Assembly: GCF_002101735.1 (NCBI RefSeq)
Contig: NZ_LQPE01000142.1
Location: 20,147-84,146 of the forward strand
Length of the DNA stretch: 64,000 nt
Direction of reading: 5' to 3'
From: Mycobacterium kyorinense
GTDB taxonomy: Bacteria > Actinomycetota > Actinomycetes > Mycobacteriales > Mycobacteriaceae
Numbering within the stretch: the first letter of the stretch is position 1; each line of letters begins with the position of its first letter. The translations under genes and the position numbers were made by a program. This document shows positions 1 to 9,578 of the stretch, piece after piece. The notes beneath the pieces are model-generated. The model saw only the letters and a program-made list of their open reading frames with translations. It had not been told where the DNA came from and did no database searches.

Positions 1-1
1 C

Positions 2-1738
2 CTGCTGACCGGCACCCGGAAGCCGTCACGTCCCAACCTCAAGCAGCGCTACGGGGAACGCCTCGAGCAGTTGTACGCCGAAATTGCCGAGACTCAAAGC
101 GGGCGGCTGCGTGAGCTGCGCGAACACAGTGCGAGGCGACCGGTCATCGACACCGTATGCGCCGTGGCAGCTACCCTGCTGGGGACCGCACCCGACAACC
201 CCCCACCCAGCGCGCACTTCACAGATCTGGGCGGAGATTCGTTGTGGGCCTTGACGTTCGCCAACGCCCTTGAAGGCGCCTTCGGCCTCGAAGTTCCCGT
301 CGGTGTGATCATCAGCCCGGCCAGCGACATGCAGTTTGTCGCCGATTACATCGATGCGCACCGCAAACCCGGGGCCGCCAGGCCCACGTTCGCGGCGGTG
401 CACGGCGCGGGCGCCACCGAGGTGCATTCTCGTGATCTCACCCTTGACAAGTTCATCGACGCCGCCACGCTCGACAGCGTTCCCGTCATGGCGCCGCCGG
501 CATCTGAGGTTCGCACGGTGCTGCTGACCGGCGCGACGGGCTACCTCGGTCGCTATCTGCTTCTGGAATGGCTGCACCGGATGCACCTCGTCAACGGCAC
601 CGTAATCTGTCTGGTCCGCGCCAAGGACGACGCGGCCGCACGAGCACGGCTCGACGCCGTGTTCGACAGCGGAGACCCCGACTTGCTGTCGCAGTACCGC
701 AGGCTGGCCGCCGACCATTTCGAGGTCTTCGCCGGCGACAAGGGCGAGGTCGACCTCGGGGTGGGAAAGCCGCGTTGGCAACGACTGGCCACCACGGTCG
801 ATCTCATTGTCGACTCGGCGGCCTTGGTTAACCACATGCTGCCATACCAGCAGATGTTCGGCCCCAATGTCGTTGGTACCGCTGAGCTGATCCGCCTGGC
901 GCTGACGACCCGACAGAAACCATTCGCCTACGTTTCTTCTATCGGTGTCGGCGCGACGGTCGCCTCCGGCGAGCTCAGCGAAGACGCCGATGTCCGTCGC
1001 GTCAGCGCTACCCGCGCGCTCGACGACACCTATGCCAGCGGGTATGCGAACAGCAAATGGGCCGGCGAGGTGCTGCTGCGGGAAGCTCACGACCTGTGTG
1101 ATCTGACCGTGCGGGTGTTCCGCTGCGGCATGATCATGGCGGAGACCACCTATCGTGGTCAGCTCAACGTGCCCGACATGATCACGCGGCTGATCCTGAG
1201 CATCGCGGCGACCGGCCTGGCACCGGAGTCATTTTATCTCCGAGACCCCGACGGGCGGCGGGCACGGACGCACTTCGATGGTCTGCCAGTCGATTTCGTC
1301 GCCCAATCAATCTCGGCGCTGACTGCGGACGCCGTGGGAGAGGGCAAGGGGTTCCAGACCTTTCATGTCATCAACCCGCACGACGACGGCGTGGGCCTCG
1401 ACGAGTACGTCGACTGGATGATGGAAGCCGGGTGCCGGATTGAACGGATCGGCGACTACGACGAGTGGTTCGCGCGGCTCGACACCACATTACGTAGCCT
1501 GCCCGAAAAACAGCGGCAAGCGTCGCTGCTGCCACTGCTGTCGACCTACCGGCATCCGCTCCCGCCGATTCGCGGCGCGTTCGCTTCCGCGCATCGGTTC
1601 CGTGCCGCCGTGATGGAAGCCGACATCGGTACCGGTGGTGACATCCCCCGCATCGGCAAGCCCGTCATCGAGAAGTATCTGGCCGACCTGGAACTGCTGG
1701 ATCTACTCGACGCTGATCATCGCGACACCGAGAAGTGA
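2..1738 (+). CDS. car: Carboxylic acid reductase, C-terminal part (adenylation end, carrier, reductase)
   Basis: The reading frame is open from the first bases of the window, so the 5' part of the gene lies outside it. The visible 578 residues start at the end of the adenylation domain. A phosphopantetheine carrier motif DLGGDSL follows, with the serine at nt 239-241. A thioester-reductase Rossmann domain comes next, with GATGYLG near nt 528 and an SDR-type YxxxK (YANSK) at nt 1043-1057. This order is that of the Car/FadD9 family, which activates a carboxylic acid with ATP, loads it on the carrier arm and reduces it with NADPH to the aldehyde. The full-length family is about 1170 aa, so roughly half is visible. 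It is followed 11 nt later by another gene on the same strand. Confidence 0.93.
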   Translation: MLTGTRKPSRPNLKQRYGERLEQLYAEIAETQSGRLRELREHSARRPVIDTVCAVAATLLGTAPDNPPPSAHFTDLGGDSLWALTFANALEGAFGLEVPVGVIISPASDMQFVADYIDAHRKPGAARPTFAAVHGAGATEVHSRDLTLDKFIDAATLDSVPVMAPPASEVRTVLLTGATGYLGRYLLLEWLHRMHLVNGTVICLVRAKDDAAARARLDAVFDSGDPDLLSQYRRLAADHFEVFAGDKGEVDLGVGKPRWQRLATTVDLIVDSAALVNHMLPYQQMFGPNVVGTAELIRLALTTRQKPFAYVSSIGVGATVASGELSEDADVRRVSATRALDDTYASGYANSKWAGEVLLREAHDLCDLTVRVFRCGMIMAETTYRGQLNVPDMITRLILSIAATGLAPESFYLRDPDGRRARTHFDGLPVDFVAQSISALTADAVGEGKGFQTFHVINPHDDGVGLDEYVDWMMEAGCRIERIGDYDEWFARLDTTLRSLPEKQRQASLLPLLSTYRHPLPPIRGAFASAHRFRAAVMEADIGTGGDIPRIGKPVIEKYLADLELLDLLDADHRDTEK

Positions 1739-1749
1739 AGGAGAGTTGA

Positions 1750-2742
1750 GTGCTAGAGCGCATCGATTTCGAGGTCACCCGCCACACGCCGTCCCTGGAT
1801 CATTATCGACGCGAATGGGTGCCGGGCAAGGCCATGAATCTGGCTGGCATCTGGGTGGGGGCAATCGTCAGAGATGCGTCGGGACAGGACTATTGGGCGG
1901 TCCGGGGGACGGACGACTTTATCACCGGGATGACCCATGTGGTGTCTCCGATCTGCGGGTTCCGGAAGCTGCAGAAGGGGATGAACACCGACGCGCCGCA
2001 TCTGTTCGATGAATACTCGACGTTGGACTGGTTTGAACCCCTGCAATACGGCAGTGACGGCGAACGGGTCCAGATGACCTATTGGAGCGGGCGAATCGAG
2101 CGTGATGCCAATGGTTTTCACTGGTACGACGCCAGTGGCCGGTGGGAGATCCACGCTAAGACCATCAGCGACATCGTCGTGACTCGTGTCCCCAAACAGG
2201 ACGGCGTCGACAACGATGTGTACTACCGCCACGAGCTGATGTATGCCACCGGCAGGGTCAACGGTGTCGAGGTGTCGGGATATGCGCACCAGGACTTCGC
2301 GTACGGTCCTCCGGGAATGGCCTACACCGAATTGTCGATCGCCCGTCATCTGCAGGGTATGTGGGTGTCGTGGTTGCACGAGTTCGCCGATGGCGAGGTC
2401 GGCGGCGGTAGCTTCTGGCAGGGACGAGACGCGGTGACGTTCGGGCCGGGTTATCAGGTCAAAGACGGCGTCACAACCGTGCATAAGGACATCGTCGCCA
2501 AGCCGGAGTTCAACGACGCCGGACGGCTGGTCAACCTGGATGTCACCATCGGATCCGAGTCGTACACTTTCGCGTTCGACTCAAGCGGCAGTCCACTGCA
2601 CGTGTTCGGGCCGCTGACGAGCAGCTCCTCCGGTAAGGAGCCGGTCCGAAGCTGGTGCTGGGTTGAATATGCCGGGGGCATGTTGACGCCTGAGATCCTG
2701 GACATGGCGATGGAGCCGTTCCGGCTCGCACGGGGACGCTGA
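1750..2742 (+). CDS. Conserved hypothetical protein, unrecognised (330 aa)
   Basis: Starts at GTG with an AAGGAGAG ribosome site 6-7 nt upstream. The spacing to the reductase gene suggests one transcript. The protein has no signal peptide or membrane segment. It is rich in W, Y, G and alternating polar/hydrophobic stretches typical of an all-beta fold. The overall look (paired beta-barrel halves, with sequences such as FHWYDASGRWEIH and MAYTELSIARHLQGMW) resembles lipocalin-like CrtC/AttH-type proteins encoded near lipid catabolism genes, but I cannot assign a family with certainty. A role linked to the aldehyde-forming reductase is inference from position only. Confidence 0.75.
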   Translation: MLERIDFEVTRHTPSLDHYRREWVPGKAMNLAGIWVGAIVRDASGQDYWAVRGTDDFITGMTHVVSPICGFRKLQKGMNTDAPHLFDEYSTLDWFEPLQYGSDGERVQMTYWSGRIERDANGFHWYDASGRWEIHAKTISDIVVTRVPKQDGVDNDVYYRHELMYATGRVNGVEVSGYAHQDFAYGPPGMAYTELSIARHLQGMWVSWLHEFADGEVGGGSFWQGRDAVTFGPGYQVKDGVTTVHKDIVAKPEFNDAGRLVNLDVTIGSESYTFAFDSSGSPLHVFGPLTSSSSGKEPVRSWCWVEYAGGMLTPEILDMAMEPFRLARGR

Positions 2743-2761
2743 CCGATGACGCTGCCGGCTG

Positions 2762-3462
2762 ATGATCACCGCATACGGACATCCAGACAACTGCTCTCAG
2801 ATGTTTTGCGTCGCAAGCGAAGAAAGTGTCAACCGGGCTGACGGTGTCCCGCCGACCGCGGTGGGGCGCGGTGACCTCGGGTCTGCCGTCGAGTTTGTCG
2901 GGCTGGTGTACGACGGCACCGACGTCACGCACGTCGATTCGGTCGCGCACCTGTTCTGGAAGGGCCAGATCTACAACGACCGGTCGTCGGGGCTGGCGAC
3001 ATCGGAGCACGGCGCGTTGTTCGGCGCCGTCACCGCCATGAGCGACGGCATCGTGGGCCGCAGCGTCCTGCTTGATGTGCCCGCGCGCCGAAGGCGTCGA
3101 CGCGTTAAGCGGCGGGCGGGCCGTCACACCCGATGATCTCGAGGCCACGGCGACGGCTCAGCGCGTCAGTGTGGGTCCCGGCGACATCGTCCTACTTCGG
3201 ACCGGCCGGTGGGCTGCGCGCGGTGGCGAATCTGAGCCGACGCAGTCCTATGACGATCCGCACGACGACGCACGGTGGGGGCTTCGGGCCGGCTGGCAGC
3301 CCGCGTGCATGCCTTGGTTGCGCGAACGTGAAGTCGCCGTCATCGGTTGCGACGGACCATAAGAGCCGCTGTCCCCGGCCATACCCTTCCGTTGAAGCCA
3401 GGGTGCTCGCGGCGCTGCAGGGCAGGGGTCTCAGTCATGGGCAACTCCGAGTGGTGGACTGA
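2762..3462 (+). pseudogene. Decayed cyclase-family (PF04199-like) metal hydrolase
   Basis: Three consecutive segments in three different frames read as one cyclase/kynurenine-formamidase-like protein. Nt 2762-3080 carries MITAYG and the metal motif HVDSVAH, ending GRSVLLDV. Nt 3080-3362 continues with EGVDALSGGRAVTPDDLEA, VGPGDIVLLRTGRW and VAVIGCDGP. Nt 3370-3462 carries PRPYPSVEA. At least two frameshifts are therefore needed. The family's N-terminal ~90 residues are absent, because the previous gene ends only 20 nt upstream, and the C-terminal helices are missing too. A short ATG frame at 2746 may be the remnant of the original start. I regard it as dead, unless the assembly has multiple indel errors. 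Confidence 0.75.
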
Positions 3463-3479
3463 TGATCGTGCCCAAAGCA

Positions 3480-4142
3480 TCATCCGCCGCGATTCTTGAA
3501 GGCTTTCATCAGCAGGTCCAGGCAGTCGCGCTGCATCGCCGCGTGAGCGGAGTTTGCGCGCTCACTGTCATGGTCGCGAATCGCAGTGATCACCGCCAGG
3601 GTGCCCTTGCGGCTGATCTCAATCGTGTTGGGCGCGACGCTGAAGATAGTGTCGATCGACGTGGCCCGGATGCGCCGAACCATGCGTGCTACCGCTGGCG
3701 CGCTGGCCGCGTCGAACAGCACGTCGAGGTAGTGCTCGCACAACGCCGAAATAGTCGCGGGGTCCCGGGTTGCCCTCAGCTCGGTGGCGACCTGGGCTAA
3801 TTGGGCGTCGAATTCCGGTGTCAGGCGCGCGACGGCGCGGCGAGCGACCAGACCGAAGACCAGGTCCCAGACTTCGGCGTTGTCGCCGACCGATGTCTCG
3901 ATCGGCAAAACGAAACCACCTCGGTGCATCTCCATCTTCACCCAGCCCTCCTGCTCAAGAATGACGAGGGCTTCCCGGACCGGCACCCGGCTCGTTCCGA
4001 GCTGTTCAGCGATGTCTTCCTGGGTAAGGCGTTGGCCTGGGCCCAGCTCGCCGGTAATGATCTGGCGGCGAAGGTGATCGGCGACGAGCTCACCACTGCT
4101 GCGACGTGATAGTTGGGAGCGGGCTCTTGCCGGGTGGCTCAT
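3480..4142 (-). CDS. GntR family transcriptional regulator (FadR/FCD type)
   Basis: 220 aa. The N-terminal winged helix (about residues 15-80) carries GELGPGQRLTQEDIAEQLG and VPVREALVILEQEGWV, characteristic of GntR proteins. The C-terminal half is a helical FCD-type ligand-binding domain. The start at 4142 is chosen because GGAAAGG lies about 8 nt upstream; an in-frame extension to 4271 has no such support. It is transcribed away from the mce operon. In M. tuberculosis the FadR-like regulator Mce1R sits next to the mce1 operon in the same way, so regulation of the neighbouring mce genes is a reasonable inference. FCD proteins usually bind small carboxylates or acyl-CoAs. Confidence 0.85.
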   Translation of the reverse strand: MSHPARARSQLSRRSSGELVADHLRRQIITGELGPGQRLTQEDIAEQLGTSRVPVREALVILEQEGWVKMEMHRGGFVLPIETSVGDNAEVWDLVFGLVARRAVARLTPEFDAQLAQVATELRATRDPATISALCEHYLDVLFDAASAPAVARMVRRIRATSIDTIFSVAPNTIEISRKGTLAVITAIRDHDSERANSAHAAMQRDCLDLLMKAFKNRGG

Positions 4143-4793
4143 CCGCCGACCTTTCCTTCGCTGTCGTCGGTCCGGCCGAGGCCGGGCAAGCAGATCGTAG
4201 ACCCGGACAGTCGACTCATGCGTTCGGCGCGACGTGCAGACCAGGATTATAGCCATTCTGCAACCCTGCAAACTTGACCAGCCGCAAGGGTCAGCCTGGA
4301 ACTCGGGGACAAATCAGCGGCGATCGTGCTCGACGACCCCGACCTGGGCGCGGTGGCGGAGGGTCTAGCGCGGGCCTCGCCCAAGGGTGGAAACAGTAAT
4401 TTTCGAAAAATGATCTCAATACTCTCTTTTCAGAGAAGAGCGATTCGCATATGATGTGCGATCGCAGACATTCTACGATCTGCCGATCGCCCGTTCGAGC
4501 AGCTCGTTGAGCCGGGGGAGGTGGTTCAGCTTGTCGGGGCGACGTCGGAACGATTGCACGCGTGTTGTCTACGAGGAAGCGGGGAGCCGGGCCAAGACGA
4601 TGACTCACATCGGCTCCCCGGGAAGCGGTAGCGGCTATCCGCAAGGACGTGGGCACCCCGCGGATGGTTGCCTCATCGACCGCGCGGGTCTGTCCGGATA
4701 TCCGCGCAGCCGAGGCGAACTTCACCCCATCCAGCGAGGGGCGCGGCGTTGACCAAAAACTTTGGGCTCCGCCCGGCATACGCATCGCATCGC
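4143..4793. other. Long gap between gntR and mceA: promoter region plus possible gene remnants
   Basis: No convincing gene in 650 bp. The part near 4395-4460 is AT-rich compared with its surroundings and contains the inverted repeat TCTCT-TTTC-AGAGA (4423-4436), a 5-6-5 repeat at 4433-4448 and a TATGAT at 4450-4455, so it is the likely promoter/operator zone. Between about 4456 and 4790, short stretches look protein-like in shifting frames (for example PFEQLVEPGEVVQLVGAT, then IRAAEANF), and a palindrome CGGATATCCG sits at 4693. These could be debris of a deleted gene. The yrbE genes normally expected here are absent. Confidence 0.5.
4423..4455 (+). promoter_or_regulatory. Candidate promoter/operator of the mce operon
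   Basis: Inverted repeat TCTCT-N4-AGAGA (4423-4436) overlaps GAGAA-GAGCGA-TTCGC (4433-4448), a one-mismatch member of the 5-6-5 repeat found elsewhere in the window. TATGAT at 4450-4455 could be a -10 with TTTTCA 17 bp upstream. If so, the leader before mceA would be over 300 nt. Confidence 0.35.
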
Positions 4794-6029
4794 ATGCCCA
4801 CGGCAACTCCAGTGGTGGTCAGGGCCGGCCACCGTCATCGAGCCCGCTGGGCCGCACGACCGGTTGCCGGAATTCTGACGATCGTGGCGGTCGGCCTCAT
4901 CCTGTACGTTGCACTCGGGTTGTTTCGCGGCGATTTCACCGGAGCTGTTCCGGTGACGGTGATTTCGGATCGCGCCGGGCTGATAATGAACCCCGACGCG
5001 AAGGTCGAACTGCACGGTGTCCCGGTGGGGCGGGTCGCGTCAATTGACGCTCGACCCAACAGTACCGCGGTGATCCATCTAGCCATGGATCCAGCTCAGC
5101 TGCATCTCATTCCGGCGAACGTACGCGTCGACATCGCCTCGACAACGGTTTTCGGAGCAAAGTACGTGCATTTGATCGCACCCGACCGGCCTTCACCGGA
5201 GACGCTACAACGTGGGCAAGTCATCCAAGGTGAACACGTCACAGTCGAGATCAACACCGTCTTCGAGCGACTCAGTTCGGTGCTGTCCACGATTGAGCCC
5301 GAGAAACTGAATCAGACACTGACCGCGATCGCATCCGGGCTCGCCGGACGCGGGCAGAAGCTCGGCGAAGCGATCAGTGACCTAGATGCAAGCTTGGCGA
5401 CATGGGATCCCAGTCTCGGCAGCTTGAGCCACGACATCGACGTCGCACCAACGGTGTTGAACGCCTACGCCGACGCTATGCCAGATCTACTCACGACTGT
5501 TCATAACGCAAGTTCGCTCAGCCGGACTATCGTCCAACAGCAACGTGATCTGGATGGACTGCTCCTCAGTACCATCGGGTTCGGCGATATCGGCAACGAC
5601 GTCCTAGGCGCCAATCGCCGGTCTTTGACCGATGTGCTGCACCTTCTTAACCCGGTGACCGGACTAACCAATGAATACAATCAGGCGCTGAACTGCGCGC
5701 TGGCCGGTGCGATACCGATGGCCAAGCTGCCGCCGTCCAGACTTCCCGGTGCGGAGGTCATGGCGAGTCTTGAATGGGGCGCGGACCGCTATCGTTATCC
5801 GTCGGACCTGCCGAAGGTCGCTGCCAAAGGAGGCCCGCACTGCGTGGGCTTGCCACAAGTGCCATTCGAAACACGCCCTCCTTACGTCGTTGCCGACGTC
5901 GGTACCAACCCGTGGAAGTACGGCAACCAAGGCATCAGGCTGAACACATCACTACTCCAGGAACTTCTACTGGGCCATCGGCCCGATGGGCCGCCGCGTA
6001 ACTCAGCGCAGATCGGGATGCCCGGATGA
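4794..6029 (+). CDS. mceA: MCE family protein MceA
   Basis: 411 aa from the ATG at 4794 (an upstream in-frame extension to 4668 lacks a family-like N-terminus). One N-terminal membrane anchor (about residues 22-43, VAGILTIVAVGLILYVALGL) is followed by the MCE/MlaD beta-barrel domain with VELHGVPVGRVASIDARP, then a long helical region. As first gene of six overlapping mce genes it is the MceA subunit. Actinobacterial Mce proteins form a hexameric tunnel across the periplasm that delivers lipids or sterols to a YrbE permease with an MceG ATPase. The usual yrbEA/yrbEB pair is missing upstream. The stop overlaps the next start as ATGA. Confidence 0.93.
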   Translation: MPTATPVVVRAGHRHRARWAARPVAGILTIVAVGLILYVALGLFRGDFTGAVPVTVISDRAGLIMNPDAKVELHGVPVGRVASIDARPNSTAVIHLAMDPAQLHLIPANVRVDIASTTVFGAKYVHLIAPDRPSPETLQRGQVIQGEHVTVEINTVFERLSSVLSTIEPEKLNQTLTAIASGLAGRGQKLGEAISDLDASLATWDPSLGSLSHDIDVAPTVLNAYADAMPDLLTTVHNASSLSRTIVQQQRDLDGLLLSTIGFGDIGNDVLGANRRSLTDVLHLLNPVTGLTNEYNQALNCALAGAIPMAKLPPSRLPGAEVMASLEWGADRYRYPSDLPKVAAKGGPHCVGLPQVPFETRPPYVVADVGTNPWKYGNQGIRLNTSLLQELLLGHRPDGPPRNSAQIGMPG

Positions 6030-7054
6030 GTACTAGGGCGGGCACTGTGTTGAAATTCGGCACCTTCGTGGCAGTCATGCTGGCGCTCACTGCCGGCCTG
6101 TTCGCTGTCTTCGGCGAATACCGCGGCGGTTCCAACGCTCAGTACTCGGCTGTGTTCGCTGACGTCTCAGATCTGCGCGCTGGAGATTCGGTCAGGGTCG
6201 CAGGAATTCGAGTCGGAACAGTGAAAAAGGTTGCCCTGCGGGCGGACCAGAAAGTCGTGGTGGACTTCGACATCGACCGGACAGTCAAGTTGACTGTTGG
6301 CACACGGGCCGCGATCCGATACCTCAACCTTGTCGGGGATCGTTACCTCGAAATCATCGACGGTCCGGGCTCCACGCGGATCGTAACCCCGGGCTCACAG
6401 ATCCAGATGGATCACACCATGCCTGCGCTCGATCTCGATGTACTTCTCAACGGGCTCAAACCGGTTGTCCAAGGCCTTAATCCGCAAGATGTCAACAGAC
6501 TCACCGCTTCTCTAATACAGATTATGCAAGGGCAAGGCGGCACGTTGGAGTCGCTGCTGTCGCGGACTTCCTCGTTTACCAACGCATTAGCCGACAATGG
6601 AGCGGTCCTCGAGCAACTAATCGATAATCTCAACACAGCCATGGCGACCCTGGCTGGTGATGGCGACAGATTCACGGGCGCCATCGACCGACTTCACCGG
6701 CTTGTCACCGAGCTATCGGCCCAGCGGGATCCCATCGGCGCGGCGATCGATTCGCTGAGCAAGGGCACCGCATCCCTCGTTAGTCTGCTCGGCGACGCTC
6801 GCCCGTCCCTTGCCGCTACCGTCGACCAGCTCAACCGCCTGGCACCGTCGCTCGATGCAGACAAGGACCGCATCGACGGCGTGCTCCAAAAAGCCCCGGA
6901 AGACTACCGCAAACTGGCGCGAATAGGGGCCTATGGCAGCTTCTTTAACTACTACCTGTGCGGCGTAACTTTCAGAGTGACGGACCTGCAGGGCCGCACG
7001 GCGGTCTTCCCGTGGATCAAACAAGAAACCGGGAGGTGCGCCGAGAACCCATGA
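6026..7054 (+). CDS. mceB: MCE family protein MceB
   Basis: 342 aa. N-terminal anchor (about 10-28), MCE domain with SDLRAGDSVRVAGIRVGTVKKV and AIRYLNLVGDRYLEI, and a long helical tail ending near FFNYYLCG, a pattern typical of MceB. It overlaps mceA and mceC by 4 nt each (ATGA), so translation is probably coupled. It would be a subunit of the hexameric lipid-transfer needle in the cell envelope. Confidence 0.94.
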   Translation: MSTRAGTVLKFGTFVAVMLALTAGLFAVFGEYRGGSNAQYSAVFADVSDLRAGDSVRVAGIRVGTVKKVALRADQKVVVDFDIDRTVKLTVGTRAAIRYLNLVGDRYLEIIDGPGSTRIVTPGSQIQMDHTMPALDLDVLLNGLKPVVQGLNPQDVNRLTASLIQIMQGQGGTLESLLSRTSSFTNALADNGAVLEQLIDNLNTAMATLAGDGDRFTGAIDRLHRLVTELSAQRDPIGAAIDSLSKGTASLVSLLGDARPSLAATVDQLNRLAPSLDADKDRIDGVLQKAPEDYRKLARIGAYGSFFNYYLCGVTFRVTDLQGRTAVFPWIKQETGRCAENP

Positions 7055-8142
7055 ACAAATACCGCGGGCAACAACTCATTCGGGCCGGATTTATCGGCAC
7101 AGTCCTCATCGTGCTGATCATCGCCGTGGGGTTACAGCCGCAACAGTTGCAGAGCTGGGCAACAACGGTCAGATACCAAGCGGTATTCACCGAGGCTGGC
7201 GGATTGGAGCCCGGCAACCCCGTCAAGGTTTCCGGCGTCAAGGTCGGCACGGTGAATGACGTGTCACTAGATCATGGTGATGCACTGGTCACTTTCACCG
7301 TCCACAGCAAGGTCAGGCTCGGCTCGCAAACCACCGCACACATCCGTACCGGGACGCTGCTGGGTCAGCGAATGTTGACACTGGAGTCCGCAGGAAGCAG
7401 TAGCATGCGTCCATTGGCGCGTATTCCGGTTGGCCGGACCTCATCGCCGTATTCGCTAACCGACGCGGTCAGTGATCTCACGACCAATGTCGCCAACACC
7501 GACACCCAGTCGCTCAACCACGCTTTGGACGTTCTCTCCACCACCATGGATCAGATCGCGCCGCAGCTGGGACCAACGTTCAACGGCCTGACGCGGTTGT
7601 CGAGATCGCTTAACAGCCGCAACGAAACGGTGAACGAACTTCTCAAGCACACAGCCGACGTCACCGCGATACTGGCTCAGCGCAGCCAACAAGTCAACGC
7701 GTTGATTCTCGACGGCAACGAGCTGACGGGTGTTTTGGTGCGGCGCCGACAAGCAATCGTTCGGCTGCTGGCAGACACTTCGGCTCTGGCTCAACACGTT
7801 TCGGGTCTGATCGCCGAGAACGAGAAGAAGCTCGCGCCGACATTGGAGAAACTCAACGCGGTCATCAAGGTCTTAGAGAAGAACCGTGACAACCTCGCGA
7901 AGGCCATACCGGGCCTAGCCAAGTTCGAAAGCGGTCTCAGCGAAATAGTCGCCAACGGCCCCTACTACGTTGGGTACATCCCCAATATTACCCAGGGCGT
8001 CGCACTTCAGCCGTTTCTGGACTATCTATTCGGCTTCCGCACCTTTGACACCGCCCCCGGTCGCGGCCCGGGCTTGCCGTCCCCAATGCCACGGGCATTG
8101 TTCCCCTGGCCGTACAACGGTATCCCGGGAGGCTCGCGGTGA
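7051..8142 (+). CDS. mceC: MCE family protein MceC
   Basis: 363 aa from the ATG at 7051, which overlaps the mceB stop as ATGA; an upstream in-frame start inside mceB is ignored. N-terminal anchor (about 11-27), MCE domain with GGLEPGNPVKVSGVKVGTVNDV and HIRTGTLLGQRMLTLE, helical tail, and a short proline/glycine-rich end. Position and sequence fit MceC of the needle complex. Confidence 0.93.
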   Translation: MNKYRGQQLIRAGFIGTVLIVLIIAVGLQPQQLQSWATTVRYQAVFTEAGGLEPGNPVKVSGVKVGTVNDVSLDHGDALVTFTVHSKVRLGSQTTAHIRTGTLLGQRMLTLESAGSSSMRPLARIPVGRTSSPYSLTDAVSDLTTNVANTDTQSLNHALDVLSTTMDQIAPQLGPTFNGLTRLSRSLNSRNETVNELLKHTADVTAILAQRSQQVNALILDGNELTGVLVRRRQAIVRLLADTSALAQHVSGLIAENEKKLAPTLEKLNAVIKVLEKNRDNLAKAIPGLAKFESGLSEIVANGPYYVGYIPNITQGVALQPFLDYLFGFRTFDTAPGRGPGLPSPMPRALFPWPYNGIPGGSR

Positions 8143-9578
8143 TGATCTCGAACCGACTCCGAACCGCAACCGCAGTCATGCTGTTGGCCGTCATGCTTGG
8201 CGGGGCCGCTGTGATTATTCGCTGCACCTTTTTTGCGCCCAAGACGATCATTGTGTATTTCACGACCACAACGGGGGTCTACCCGGGTGACCAGGTGCGG
8301 GTGTCCGGCGTGAAAATCGGCACCATCAAATCTATCCAACCGCAAGGCACTGAGACCAAGATGACATTGCTTGTGAATCGGGGTGTGCGTATTCCGGCTG
8401 ACGCCAAGGCCGTCATCGTTGCTCAAAACCTTGTCTCGGCGCGCTATGTGCAGCTGGCTCCGGCTTATCGATCCGATGGTCCGACGCTGCCGGACGGTGC
8501 CGAAATCCCTATCGACAGGACAGCTGTACCCGTCGAATGGGACGAGGTCAAAACGCAACTGACCCGCTTGGCAACGGAGTTGGGACCCAAGGGCGGAGTG
8601 TCGGATACCTCGACGGCACGGTTCATCGACAGCGCAGCCGGCGCCCTGGGCGGCAATGGAGACAAGCTGCGTCAGACGCTGGCACAGTTGTCAGGAGTAG
8701 GGCGCATCCTGGCTAACGGGAGCGGCAACATCGTCGACGTCATCAAAAATCTGCAGACTTTCATCGCGACATTGCGGGACAGCACCACCCAGATTGTGCA
8801 ATTCCAGGGTCGACTCGCAACCCTCAGCAGCGTGCTCGACGGCAGCAGATCCGATTTGGACGGCGCCCTAAGGAATGTTTCCCAAGTCGTGGGCGAGGTG
8901 CAGAGGTTCGTCCAAGACACCCGAGGACAAGTAGCCGACCAAGTTCAGCTGCTCGCCAACGTGACGCAGAACGTTGTCGATCACAAGAAAGACCTCGAAC
9001 AAATCCTTCACGTCGCTCCGACAGCCGTGGCCAACACGTTGAACATGTTCGACCCCCGAGACGGGGGCGCAACAGGAACAGTTGCGCTGGCCAACTTCTC
9101 CGATCCGGTCCAATTCTTGTGCGGGATGATCGGTTCCATCGAAAACGTCACTGCATCGGAGACCGGGAAATTGTGCGCGCAATATCTTGGACCCGCTTTG
9201 CGCCAGATGAACTTCAATTACCTTCCCTTCCCCTTCAACCCGGGCCTGACCTCGGTTCCGCCCCCCGAAGACTTGCTCTACACCGAACCCGACCTGGCGC
9301 CAGGGGGCGCCGGCCCCAAGCCGGCACCCCCGGACACACCGCCTGCGGTGTCGGCGTATACGGGCGCCGGCGATATACCACCACCCCCTGGGTATGGGCC
9401 ACCTCCTTCGCCAGCCCAACCGGTACTGGCGCCCAAGGATCTTTCGGAGATCCTCCTCCCCCCGAACTCGGTGGTATCGAACGGAACTGCGCCCGCACAG
9501 CCGTCGGCGCCCGCGCCGTCAATCCCGGATATCGCGCCGACTGATATGCCGTCGTCGCCGGAGGAGACACGACGATGA
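8139..9578 (+). CDS. mceD: MCE family protein MceD
   Basis: 479 aa if started at GTG 8139 (GTG overlapping the mceC TGA); an ATG follows directly at 8142. N-terminal anchor (about 9-27), MCE domain with GVYPGDQVRVSGVKIGTIKSI and AQNLVSARYVQLAP, a helical tail, and a proline-rich C-terminus of about 100 residues, which is the usual MceD layout. Overlaps mceE by ATGA. Confidence 0.93.
   Translation: MMISNRLRTATAVMLLAVMLGGAAVIIRCTFFAPKTIIVYFTTTTGVYPGDQVRVSGVKIGTIKSIQPQGTETKMTLLVNRGVRIPADAKAVIVAQNLVSARYVQLAPAYRSDGPTLPDGAEIPIDRTAVPVEWDEVKTQLTRLATELGPKGGVSDTSTARFIDSAAGALGGNGDKLRQTLAQLSGVGRILANGSGNIVDVIKNLQTFIATLRDSTTQIVQFQGRLATLSSVLDGSRSDLDGALRNVSQVVGEVQRFVQDTRGQVADQVQLLANVTQNVVDHKKDLEQILHVAPTAVANTLNMFDPRDGGATGTVALANFSDPVQFLCGMIGSIENVTASETGKLCAQYLGPALRQMNFNYLPFPFNPGLTSVPPPEDLLYTEPDLAPGGAGPKPAPPDTPPAVSAYTGAGDIPPPPGYGPPPSPAQPVLAPKDLSEILLPPNSVVSNGTAPAQPSAPAPSIPDIAPTDMPSSPEETRR

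Noticed and set aside
1753..2484. 243-codon minus-strand open frame inside the gene at 1750
   Set aside because: Shadow frame; no ribosome site and no protein-like pattern, while the plus-strand frame has both.
4456..4752. 98-codon plus-strand open frame between the GntR gene and mceA
   Set aside because: Low-complexity Ser/Arg/Gly translation, no ribosome site. Kept only as part of a possible remnant region.
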